64,000 nt of DNA. Origin: Microbacterium telephonicum. GTDB lineage: Bacteria; Actinomycetota; Actinomycetes; Actinomycetales; Microbacteriaceae. Position numbers and translations under genes: made by a program. The notes beneath the pieces were generated by a model. It searched no databases. It was not told the origin of the DNA and saw only the letters and a program-made list of their open reading frames with translations. The stretch spans positions 62,001-126,000 of the forward strand of contig NZ_RCDB01000001.1 of the NCBI RefSeq assembly GCF_003651225.1, in the 5' to 3' direction. Positions 53,010 to 64,000 of this stretch are shown piece by piece (the first letter of the stretch is position 1; every line of letters begins with the position of its first letter).

Positions 53010-54428
53010 ATGACACAGCACGAGATCCCGGACGTTCCGGTCTGGACCGCCGTGCTCGACGCGCTCACCTTCGACGACCGTGTCACCCCGCAGCTGCAGG
53101 GCTTCCTCAATCTCGCCGTCGCCCAGGGTGTCATGGGCGGAACGCTGTACCTCGACGTCCCCAACGACCTCACCGCGGCGCAGTTCAACAAGAGACTGCG
53201 CGCCCCGATCCTCGAGGCCCTCGCCCACGCGGATGCCGAGCCCGCAGCATCCGCGTTCCGCGTCGTCGTGAACCCGGAGCTCATGCAGGCGACGCCGTCC
53301 ACTCCGCGCGTGGACGAGACGCCCGTCGCCGTGATCCCGCCCGTCGCCCGTCCGGCCGAGGACTTCCCCGAGCCGGTGTCGATCACCTCCCGCACCGACA
53401 CCCGGCTGAATGCGAAGTACACGTTCGACAACTTCGTCATCGGTCAGTCCAACCGTTTCGCACACGCCGCCGCGGTCGCCGTCGCGGAGGCGCCGGCGAA
53501 GGCTTACAACCCGCTGTTCATCTACGGCGACTCGGGTCTCGGCAAGACGCACCTGCTCCATGCCATCGGCGACTACGCGATCAGCCTGTACGCCGGCATC
53601 AAGGTGAGGTACGTGTCGAGCGAGGAGTTCACGAACGACTTCATCAACTCGATCGCCAACAACCGCGGGTCCGCCTTCCAGGCGCGCTACCGGGATGTCG
53701 ACATCCTGCTCATCGACGACATCCAGTTCCTGCAGGGCAAGGCCGAGACGCAGGAGGCGTTCTTCCACACCTTCAACACGTTGCACGACCACGACAAGCA
53801 GGTCGTGATCACCAGTGACGTGCAGCCGCGTCTGCTCACCGGGTTCGAAGACCGCATGCGCAGCCGCTTCGAGTGGGGCCTCATCACCGACGTGCAGGCG
53901 CCCGACCTCGAGACCCGCATCGCGATCCTGCGCAAGAAGGCGCAGTCGGAGCGCCTTCTGGTGCCCGACGACGTGCTGGAGTACATCGCGACGAAGGTGT
54001 CGAGCAACATCCGCGAGCTCGAGGGCGCCCTCATCCGCGTCTCCGCCTTCGCGAGCCTCAACCGCTCGAACCTCGACGTCTCCCTCGCCCAGACGGTGCT
54101 GCGCGACATCGTCGACACCGACGACGCGAACGTGATCTCCCCGACCGACATCATCACCGCGACGGCCCAGTACTTCCGGCTGTCCGTCGACGACCTGTAC
54201 GGCTCCAGCCGTTCGCAGGCGATCGCCACGGCACGTCAGATCGCGATGTACCTCTGCCGCGAGCGGACGAACCTGTCGTTGCCGAAGATCGGGCAGCTCT
54301 TCGGCAACCGCGATCACACCACCGTCATGTACGCGTACAAGAAGATCAGCGAACTCATGAAGGAGCGCCGCTCGATCTACAACCAGGTGAGCGAGATCAC
54401 CACTCAGCTCGGCCGCGTCGGCCGCTGA
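53010..54428 (+). CDS. dnaA: Chromosomal replication initiator DnaA
   Basis: The 472-residue initiator ATPase. Domain I (about 1-90) with [20 protein letters not shown]; a short linker; AAA+ domain III with Walker [10 protein letters not shown] at 173-181 and Walker [15 protein letters not shown]; domain IV with the DnaA-box-binding signature [18 protein letters not shown] 53010 (MTQHEIPDV) is chosen; an in-frame GTG at 52947 would run through the DnaA-box pair and is unlikely. oriC follows. Confidence 0.98.
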   Translation: MTQHEIPDVPVWTAVLDALTFDDRVTPQLQGFLNLAVAQGVMGGTLYLDVPNDLTAAQFNKRLRAPILEALAHADAEPAASAFRVVVNPELMQATPSTPRVDETPVAVIPPVARPAEDFPEPVSITSRTDTRLNAKYTFDNFVIGQSNRFAHAAAVAVAEAPAKAYNPLFIYGDSGLGKTHLLHAIGDYAISLYAGIKVRYVSSEEFTNDFINSIANNRGSAFQARYRDVDILLIDDIQFLQGKAETQEAFFHTFNTLHDHDKQVVITSDVQPRLLTGFEDRMRSRFEWGLITDVQAPDLETRIAILRKKAQSERLLVPDDVLEYIATKVSSNIRELEGALIRVSAFASLNRSNLDVSLAQTVLRDIVDTDDANVISPTDIITATAQYFRLSVDDLYGSSRSQAIATARQIAMYLCRERTNLSLPKIGQLFGNRDHTTVMYAYKKISELMKERRSIYNQVSEITTQLGRVGR

Positions 54429-54886
54429 CCCGCGACGACGCACGGCGACCGCCGGCGACGCGGGGCGGCACCGATCGTCGTATTCGCGCATCCGCTCTTG
54501 ACACGGATGCCGGCTCGGCCCCACTATTCGCGTTCTGCACAGTGTGGACAGCCTGTGGATAACTATCCGACACGCGGAGTCCCCTGTGAACGGATTCGGG
54601 AAGCCTGTGGACGACGCCCGGGGATCACATCGTTGTGATTCGTCGCGCTCCGCAATCCATCCGCAGGAATCACACAAGTTACAGCGATGTCGTTTCCGCG
54701 CCCCGAGCGGGATCCACCGAGTTGTCCACAGTTTCCACAGGTGTTAACACCATGACGAAGAACCATCTCAGAGATCCACGCTCGATCACCTGCTCGGTGC
54801 GGCACCCTCCGGCGCGGAACGCATCCGAAGCACGACGGCGAGGGCACTAGCATGGGAAGGCCCTCACCACCGACCAGGGAGCGCCC
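54429..54886. other. Replication origin oriC
   Basis: The 458-base gap between dnaA and dnaN has no gene and a cluster of DnaA boxes: TGTGGACAG 54543-54551, perfect TGTGGATAA 54554-54562, TGTGAACGG about 54585, TGTGGACGA 54606-54614, TTGTCCACA 54722-54730 and TTTCCACAG 54732-54740. Locally AT-richer bases (CACAAGTTACAGC at about 54672 and GTGTTAACACC at about 54741) may help unwinding. TTGACA at 54498 could be a -35. Position between dnaA and dnaN is the standard actinobacterial origin. Confidence 0.9.
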
Positions 54887-56029
54887 GTGAAGTTCCACGT
54901 CAATCGCGACGTATTCAGCGAAGCCGTGTCATTCGTCGTGAAGCTCCTGCCGCAGCGCAATCCGCAGCCGATCCTCGCGGGCGTGCTGATCGAGGCATCC
55001 GACGACGGCCTGTCACTCGCCGCCTTCGACTACGAGGCCTCGGCCCGCACGACGATCGAGGCGACCGTCGACGAGCCGGGCACCATCCTCGTACACGGCC
55101 GGCTCCTGTCCGAGATCGCGAGCCGGCTGCCGAACGCGCCGATCCAGATCGTCCAGGACGAGGACGGCATCGTGCTCACGTGCGGCTCGGCCCGGTTCAC
55201 CCTCGCCTCGATGCCGGTGCAGGAATACCCCGCGATCCCCGAGGTGTCCGGTGACGCCGGTCTCGTCCCGGCCGAAGACTTCGCGACGGCGATCGCCCAG
55301 GTGGCCTTCGCCGCATCGCGCGACGACGTCACCCCCGTGCTCACCGGTGTGCAGCTCGAGGTCGCCGGCACCGAGCTGAGCCTCGTCGCCACCGACCGCT
55401 ACCGCGTCGCGCTGCGCGAGATCCCGTGGGACGGCGGTGGAGTCGCGACCGACGACGACACCGCGACCGCCCTGGTTCCGGCACGCACCCTGACCGAGGT
55501 CGGCAAGACGTTCGCGCACTCCGGCGACATCAAGATCGCCTTCTCGGGGTCGGGCGACCGCGAGATCATCGCGTTCACCGCCGGCAACAAGACCGTCACC
55601 TCGCTGCTGATCAAGGGCAACTTCCCCCCGGTCCGGCGCCTGTTCCCCGAGCAGACCGACCACTACGCGGTCGTCAACACCGCCGAGCTCGTCGAGGCCG
55701 TGCGCCGCGTGTCGCTCGTGCTCGACCGGTCCGCGCCGCTGCGGTTCACCTTCACGCAGGAGGGCGTCTCGATGGACGCCTCCGGCACCGAGCAGGCGCG
55801 GGCGACGGAGTCGGTCGACGCGACCCTCGCCGGCGAGGACGTCACCCTCGGCCTCAACCCGCAGTACCTGCTCGAGTCCCTCGGCGCGGTCAAGAGCGAG
55901 TTCACCCGCATCACGTTCACGTCGAGCGACAACGCCAACAAGCTGAGCCCCGTGCTCATCACGCCGCAGACCTCGGGCACGCCCGAGACGTTCAAGTACC
56001 TGCTCCAGCCGAACCTCCTGCTGCGCTGA
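54887..56029 (+). CDS. dnaN: DNA polymerase III sliding clamp
   Basis: The 380-residue beta clamp, three similar domains of about 125 residues that close into a ring as a dimer. Start GTG (VKFHVNRDVFSEAV); SFVVKLLPQRNPQPILAGV and FPPVRRLFPEQTD are conserved landmarks, and the C-terminal hydrophobic pocket region ends YLLQPNLLLR. GGGAGC lies near the start. First gene downstream of oriC, with recF 32 bases after it. Confidence 0.98.
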   Translation: MKFHVNRDVFSEAVSFVVKLLPQRNPQPILAGVLIEASDDGLSLAAFDYEASARTTIEATVDEPGTILVHGRLLSEIASRLPNAPIQIVQDEDGIVLTCGSARFTLASMPVQEYPAIPEVSGDAGLVPAEDFATAIAQVAFAASRDDVTPVLTGVQLEVAGTELSLVATDRYRVALREIPWDGGGVATDDDTATALVPARTLTEVGKTFAHSGDIKIAFSGSGDREIIAFTAGNKTVTSLLIKGNFPPVRRLFPEQTDHYAVVNTAELVEAVRRVSLVLDRSAPLRFTFTQEGVSMDASGTEQARATESVDATLAGEDVTLGLNPQYLLESLGAVKSEFTRITFTSSDNANKLSPVLITPQTSGTPETFKYLLQPNLLLR

Positions 56030-56061
56030 CCGGTGTCGCCCGGTCGGCCTAGGCTGATGCG

Positions 56062-57246
56062 GTGATCGTCGAGCAGCTGAGCCTCGTCGACTTCCGCAAC
56101 TATGCGGCGGTCGATGTGAGCCTGGCCGCCGGTGCGAACGTCTTCGTCGGCCGCAACGGCCAGGGGAAGACGAATCTCGCCGAGGCGATCGCGTTCTTCG
56201 CCACCCTCGGTTCGCATCGCGTCTCGCAGGACGCCCCGATGGTGCGGCACGGTCGGGATGCCGCCATCGTGCGCGCCCGCCTCGCCTTCGGTGAGCGCAA
56301 AGTGCAGCTCGAAGCCCAGCTCAACCGCAGCGGATCGAACAAGGCGCGCGTCAACGGCTCGAATGTGAAGACGGCCGAACTGCCGCGCTACGCGCAGGTG
56401 GTGCTGTTCGCCCCCGAAGACCTGCAGATCGTCCGCGGCGATCCGTCGGCCCGGCGCCGCTTCGCCGACCAGCTGCTCATCCAGCGCGCCCCCCGCATGG
56501 CAGGTGTGCTCGGCGACTACGACCGCGTGCTGCGCCAGCGCACGACCCTGCTCAAGTCGGCGCGGGCGCGCGGCATCCGCGGCGACGAGCTCACCACCCT
56601 CGACGTGTGGGACGACAAGCTCGTGCAGCTGGGCACCCAGGTGATCCGCGGTCGCCTGGCCCTCGCCGCCGATCTGGCGGGCCCCCTCGCCGAGGCGTAC
56701 ACCGCTATCGCCGGCGCCGATCACCGCCCCGAGCTGGAATGGATGCTGACCGTCGAGGGTGCGGTCGGTGAAGACGACGACGAAATCGACGATGCCCCGA
56801 CTCCGGCATCCACCGGGTCGACCCCGCTCACGCAGGAGCAGCTGGAGGCCGATTTCCGCGCGGCCCTCGCCGCCAAGCGCACGGCGGAGCTCGAGCGCGG
56901 TGTCACCCTGGTGGGGCCGCATCGCGACGATCTGCTGTTGCGCGTGCGCGGACTGCCGGTGAAGGGGTACGCGTCGCACGGCGAGTCCTGGTCGGTCGCG
57001 CTCGCGCTGCGCCTGGCCTCGGCGCGGCTGCTGCGCGAGCATTCGATGCTCGGCGACCCGGTGCTCATCCTCGACGACGTGTTCGCCGAACTCGACGCCG
57101 ACCGGCGGGCGCGCCTCGCGGGCGTCGTCGGTGACTTCGAGCAGGTGATCGTCACGGCCGCGGTCGAGGAGGATGTGCCGGACACCCTGCGCGCGCGCAC
57201 CGTCCACGTCGAGGCCGGCACGATCCGGGAGGATGCCGGTGTCTGA
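56062..57246 (+). CDS. recF: DNA replication/repair protein RecF
   Basis: A 394-residue SMC-like ATPase that helps load RecA at gaps. Walker A GRNGQGKTN at 30-38, coiled arms in the middle, ABC-type signature near SHGESWSVALALRLA and Walker B VLILDDVFAELD. An acidic insertion near residue 240 (GEDDDEIDD) is variable among relatives. GTG start. The DUF721 start lies inside its last codons, indicating coupled translation. Confidence 0.96.
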   Translation: MIVEQLSLVDFRNYAAVDVSLAAGANVFVGRNGQGKTNLAEAIAFFATLGSHRVSQDAPMVRHGRDAAIVRARLAFGERKVQLEAQLNRSGSNKARVNGSNVKTAELPRYAQVVLFAPEDLQIVRGDPSARRRFADQLLIQRAPRMAGVLGDYDRVLRQRTTLLKSARARGIRGDELTTLDVWDDKLVQLGTQVIRGRLALAADLAGPLAEAYTAIAGADHRPELEWMLTVEGAVGEDDDEIDDAPTPASTGSTPLTQEQLEADFRAALAAKRTAELERGVTLVGPHRDDLLLRVRGLPVKGYASHGESWSVALALRLASARLLREHSMLGDPVLILDDVFAELDADRRARLAGVVGDFEQVIVTAAVEEDVPDTLRARTVHVEAGTIREDAGV

Positions 57247-57724
57247 CGACGACGTGACCGAGACGCTCTCGACCTATCTGCGCCTGCGCGGCCTGGAGCC
57301 GTCGAAGGCCGCCAAGCGCCGCAAGCGCCGTCGCACCGACGACGACGAGAACCAGCCGTTCACCGCCGGCCGAGACCCGAAAGGGATCGGCGACCTCATC
57401 TCCGACCTCACCCGGCAGTCGGGGTGGGACTCGCAGCTCGCCCAGGAGGACCTCGTCATGCAGTGGGCGGATGCCGCCGGTGAGGAGACCGCGCGGCACG
57501 CGTCGCCGGTTGCGCTGTCGGAGGGTCTGCTCACCGTGCAATGCGACTCGACGGCCTGGGCGAAGAACCTGCAGCTCATGCGTTCGGCGATCGTGACGGA
57601 GCTCGCCCGGAGGTTCCCGGATGCCGGTGTCAAGAACATCCGCTTCATCGGGCCGGACGTCCCCTCGTGGACATGGGGCCCGAGAGCCGTTCCAGGGCGG
57701 GGTCCTCGCGATACCTACGGATAA
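57239..57724 (+). CDS. DUF721 protein (DciA-like)
   Basis: A 161-residue DUF721 protein. Basic N-terminus (KAAKRRKRRR), then the domain core VMQWADAAGEETARHASPVAL and LLTVQCDSTAWAKNLQLMRSAIVTEL with RIRFIGP-like end, here NIRFIGPDVPS. DciA proteins of this family assist loading of DnaB; an actinobacterial equivalent is plausible and fits the gene's fixed place between recF and gyrB. GTG 57239 is chosen since GGGAGG sits six bases upstream; ATG 57233 overlaps that ribosome binding site. Confidence 0.9.
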   Translation: MSDDDVTETLSTYLRLRGLEPSKAAKRRKRRRTDDDENQPFTAGRDPKGIGDLISDLTRQSGWDSQLAQEDLVMQWADAAGEETARHASPVALSEGLLTVQCDSTAWAKNLQLMRSAIVTELARRFPDAGVKNIRFIGPDVPSWTWGPRAVPGRGPRDTYG

Positions 57725-57820
57725 CCCACGTGCGGGGGCATCCGCGTCGCGGAAATCGCGCCACAGGGGCGTACAGCGGCGCGGTGCGAGCGGAAAAGGG
57801 TAGACTGGGAAGACCCTTGA

Positions 57821-59920
<2,100 letters not shown>

Positions 59921-59951
59921 TCGACGATGCGGCAGACGGAACTGAGAACAC

Positions 59952-62536
<2,585 letters not shown>

Positions 62537-62540
<4 letters not shown>

Positions 62541-62941
62541 GCTCGGTAGCCGACAAGCTGGCGCGGAAGTCGTCGAGCAAGACCAGCGCGAAGCAGGTGC
62601 GCCTGCGCCTCGTCTACGTCGACTTCTGGTCGGCCGTGAAGCTGTCGTTCCTGGCCTCGGTGGCCCTCGCGATCGTCACGGTCGTCGTCGTCTTCCTCGT
62701 CTACATGGTGCTGCAGACGACCGGGCTCATCAGCCAGCTCGACGAGCTGCTCTCGGCGTTCACCGACGGCAGCTTCGTGCTCAGCGACGTGGTCGGCCTG
62801 CCGCAGGTCATGGCGTTCGCGGCGATCGTCGCGATCCTCAACCTCATCGTGCTCACGGTTCTGGGTGCGGTCGTGGCCGGCATCTACAACCTCATGGTCA
62901 AGGTGACCGGCGGCCTGCTCGTCGGCTTCACCTCGAACTGA
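62537..62941 (+). CDS. DUF3566 membrane protein
   Basis: A 134-residue protein with a basic N-terminus, one helix at about 38-60 ([21 protein letters not shown]) and another at about 95-120. DUF3566 proteins follow gyrA in nearly all actinobacteria; mycobacterial relatives (CwsA neighbours) are linked to cell-envelope or division, but the role is not settled. It overlaps gyrA by four bases and precedes the tRNA pair. Confidence 0.9.
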
Positions 62942-63013
62942 GCCGATTTCATCTTTGCCCGCTCGTCGGGTAAAGTCTTGGAGGTTGCGACGCACGCGTC
63001 GCACTTCCGAAAC

Positions 63014-63090
63014 GGGGCTATAGCTCAGGCGGTTAGAGCGCTTCACTGATAATGAAGAGGTCCCAGGTTCAAGTCCTGGTAGCCCCACCA
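63014..63090 (+). tRNA. tRNA-Ile (GAT), CCA encoded
   Basis: Cloverleaf with acceptor GGGGCTA/TAGCCCC, D-arm GCTC-AGGCGGTTA-GAGC, anticodon arm CTTCA-CTGATAA-TGAAG giving anticodon GAT, T-arm CCAGG-TTCAAGT-CCTGG, and encoded CCA (63088-63090). Standard place after gyrA-DUF3566. Confidence 0.98.
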
Positions 63091-63101
63091 TCCCCCTTCC
63101 C

Positions 63102-63174
63102 GGGGCCTTAGCTCAGTTGGTAGAGCGCCTGCTTTGCAAGCAGGATGTCGGGAGTTCGATTCTCCCAGGCTCCA
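63102..63174 (+). tRNA. tRNA-Ala (TGC), CCA not encoded
   Basis: Acceptor GGGGCCT/AGGCTCC (one G-U), D-arm GCTC-AGTTGGTA-GAGC, anticodon arm CCTGC-TTTGCAA-GCAGG giving TGC, T-arm GGGAG-TTCGATT-CTCCC. The three bases after the discriminator A are CTC, so CCA must be added by the nucleotidyltransferase encoded at 37-38.6 kb. Eleven bases after tRNA-Ile. Confidence 0.98.
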
Positions 63175-63220
63175 CTCCTCCTCCCGCAGGTCGCGCCGCA
63201 CTCCCCTTAGGGTGACGTGT

Positions 63221-63673
63221 ATGGATCTGCGCGTCGCCGCCTACGCCGTCGTCACCGACGGCGACGGACGCGTGCTGCTCGCGCACTGGAACGAGGGCCA
63301 CCGCTCCGCGTGGACCCTGCCCGGCGGCGGGCTCGAACCCGGCGAGGATCCCGAGGTCGCCGCGCGCCGCGAGGTGCGCGAGGAGACCGGGTACCGGGTG
63401 GCACTGGACGCGCTGCTCGGCATCCATTCGCGCGTGATCCCGGCGTCGCAGCGCATCCACGCCGACACCCCGCAGCCGATGCACGCGCTGCGGATCATCT
63501 ACCGGGCACACGTCGTCGGCGGGCGCCTCACGCACGAGATCGGCGGGTCGACGGATCGGGCGGAATGGTTCCCGCTCAGCGCGATCCCGGCGCTGCACCA
63601 CGTGAAACTCGTCGACGTCGGCCTGCGCATGGCCGGCCTCGTCCCGGCGACTACTGTCGGGCTTCATCCGTGA
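63221..63673 (+). CDS. NUDIX hydrolase
   Basis: A 150-residue NUDIX protein. The box runs from residue 37: GGLEPGEDPEVAARREVREETGY, matching G-x5-E-x7-REV-x-EE-x-G-Y, so metal-binding glutamates are intact. Members hydrolyse nucleoside diphosphate derivatives; substrate unknown. It follows the tRNA pair by 46 bases and its end overlaps the convergent deacylase gene by 23 bases. Confidence 0.93.
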   Translation: MDLRVAAYAVVTDGDGRVLLAHWNEGHRSAWTLPGGGLEPGEDPEVAARREVREETGYRVALDALLGIHSRVIPASQRIHADTPQPMHALRIIYRAHVVGGRLTHEIGGSTDRAEWFPLSAIPALHHVKLVDVGLRMAGLVPATTVGLHP

Positions 63674-64000
63674 TGTCGGCGACGGTCGCCCCGTAGGCGG
63701 AGATCAACGCATCGGCGTCGACGAACAGACTGTAGCCGTGCGCACCGGCTCCCATCGCGATGCGCTGACCGACGATGCGCTCGTCGGCGAACACCGGCCA
63801 GTCGGTCGTGCTGCCGATCGGGACGATGGTGCCGCGCTCGTAGCCCGTCGCTGCGAGAGCACGCTCGGGGTCGGGCAGCTGCAGCTTGTTCACGCCGACG
63901 ACGGCGCGCAGCTTCGGCCACGAGATCGACCGGTCACCGGGGACGAGCGCGAACAGATACGTGTCGTCGGAACGCTTGACCACGAGCGTCTTGACGATGT
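63651..64000 (-). CDS. YbaK/aminoacyl-tRNA deacylase family protein, partial
   Basis: The C-terminal ~115 residues of a YbaK-type trans-editing protein, running off the right edge. Visible are IVKTLVVKRSDD, LVPGDRSISWPKLRAVVG, YERGTIVPIGS and the closing VDADALISAYGATVADI, all typical. These proteins remove wrong amino acids from tRNAs (for example Cys-tRNA-Pro). The in-frame sequence continues to base 64000 without a start, so the true 5' end is outside the window. Confidence 0.88.
   Translation of the reverse strand, partial: IVKTLVVKRSDDTYLFALVPGDRSISWPKLRAVVGVNKLQLPDPERALAATGYERGTIVPIGSTTDWPVFADERIVGQRIAMGAGAHGYSLFVDADALISAYGATVADITDEARQ

Noticed and set aside
52935..54677. A 580-codon open frame opposite dnaA
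   Set aside because: Pure antisense of dnaA and oriC; runs through DnaA boxes.

Overview
The window is a high-GC actinobacterial chromosome segment centred on the replication origin. Gene order (cca, murJ, trxB-trxA, parB-parA, rsmG, jag, yidC, yidD, rnpA, rpmH, oriC, dnaA, dnaN, recF, DUF721, gyrB, gyrA, DUF3566, tRNA-Ile, tRNA-Ala), frequent GTG starts with GTGA/TGATG junctions, a DUF6049 protein next to MurJ, and palindromes built on GGTTGAG...TCGAAAC all point to Microbacteriaceae, most likely Microbacterium. This assignment rests on layout and protein resemblance, not on a search.

Layout. 1-6.4 kb is accessory and partly decayed: a serine-hydrolase fragment, a shortened AlkD-type gene, a GNAT gene, a Mn2+-riboswitch-led TerC/CNNM metal operon, a GyrI-like remnant, a DJ-1/PfpI gene and a broken nitroreductase. 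6.4-12.5 kb holds a DHA2 efflux pump with a DUF2871 protein and an MMPL transporter with a NarL-type two-component pair. 12.8-18.7 kb is the rpsF-ssb-rpsR-rplI / dnaB neighbourhood, split by two secreted-protein genes, one a sortase-anchored protein with five chaplin-like repeats. 18.9-30 kb carries a glycosyltransferase/TetR pair, two coupled unknown genes, a TMEM175-like channel, a complete peptide ABC transporter and a GtrA-like protein. 30-37 kb holds aldehyde dehydrogenase + DUF779, malQ, a GAF regulator and an HxlR/azoreductase pair. 37-64 kb is the conserved origin region.

How it works together. DnaA boxes lie on both sides of dnaA, with the main cluster between dnaA and dnaN (oriC). 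ParA and ParB are encoded about 5 kb from dnaA. Between parA and rsmG lies the most striking object in the window: about 1 kb in which eight parS palindromes recur, seven of them every 150-154 bp, each separated by two opposed REP-like hairpins, with a ninth parS at the rsmG/jag junction. The parS sites and palindromes appear to have multiplied together, and a small GIY-YIG nuclease gene sits at the edge of the array. The same hairpin families recur at several other intergenic positions and show compensatory stem changes.

Limits. Coordinates of short motifs were read by eye. Alternative starts are noted where they matter. The first and last genes run off the window.
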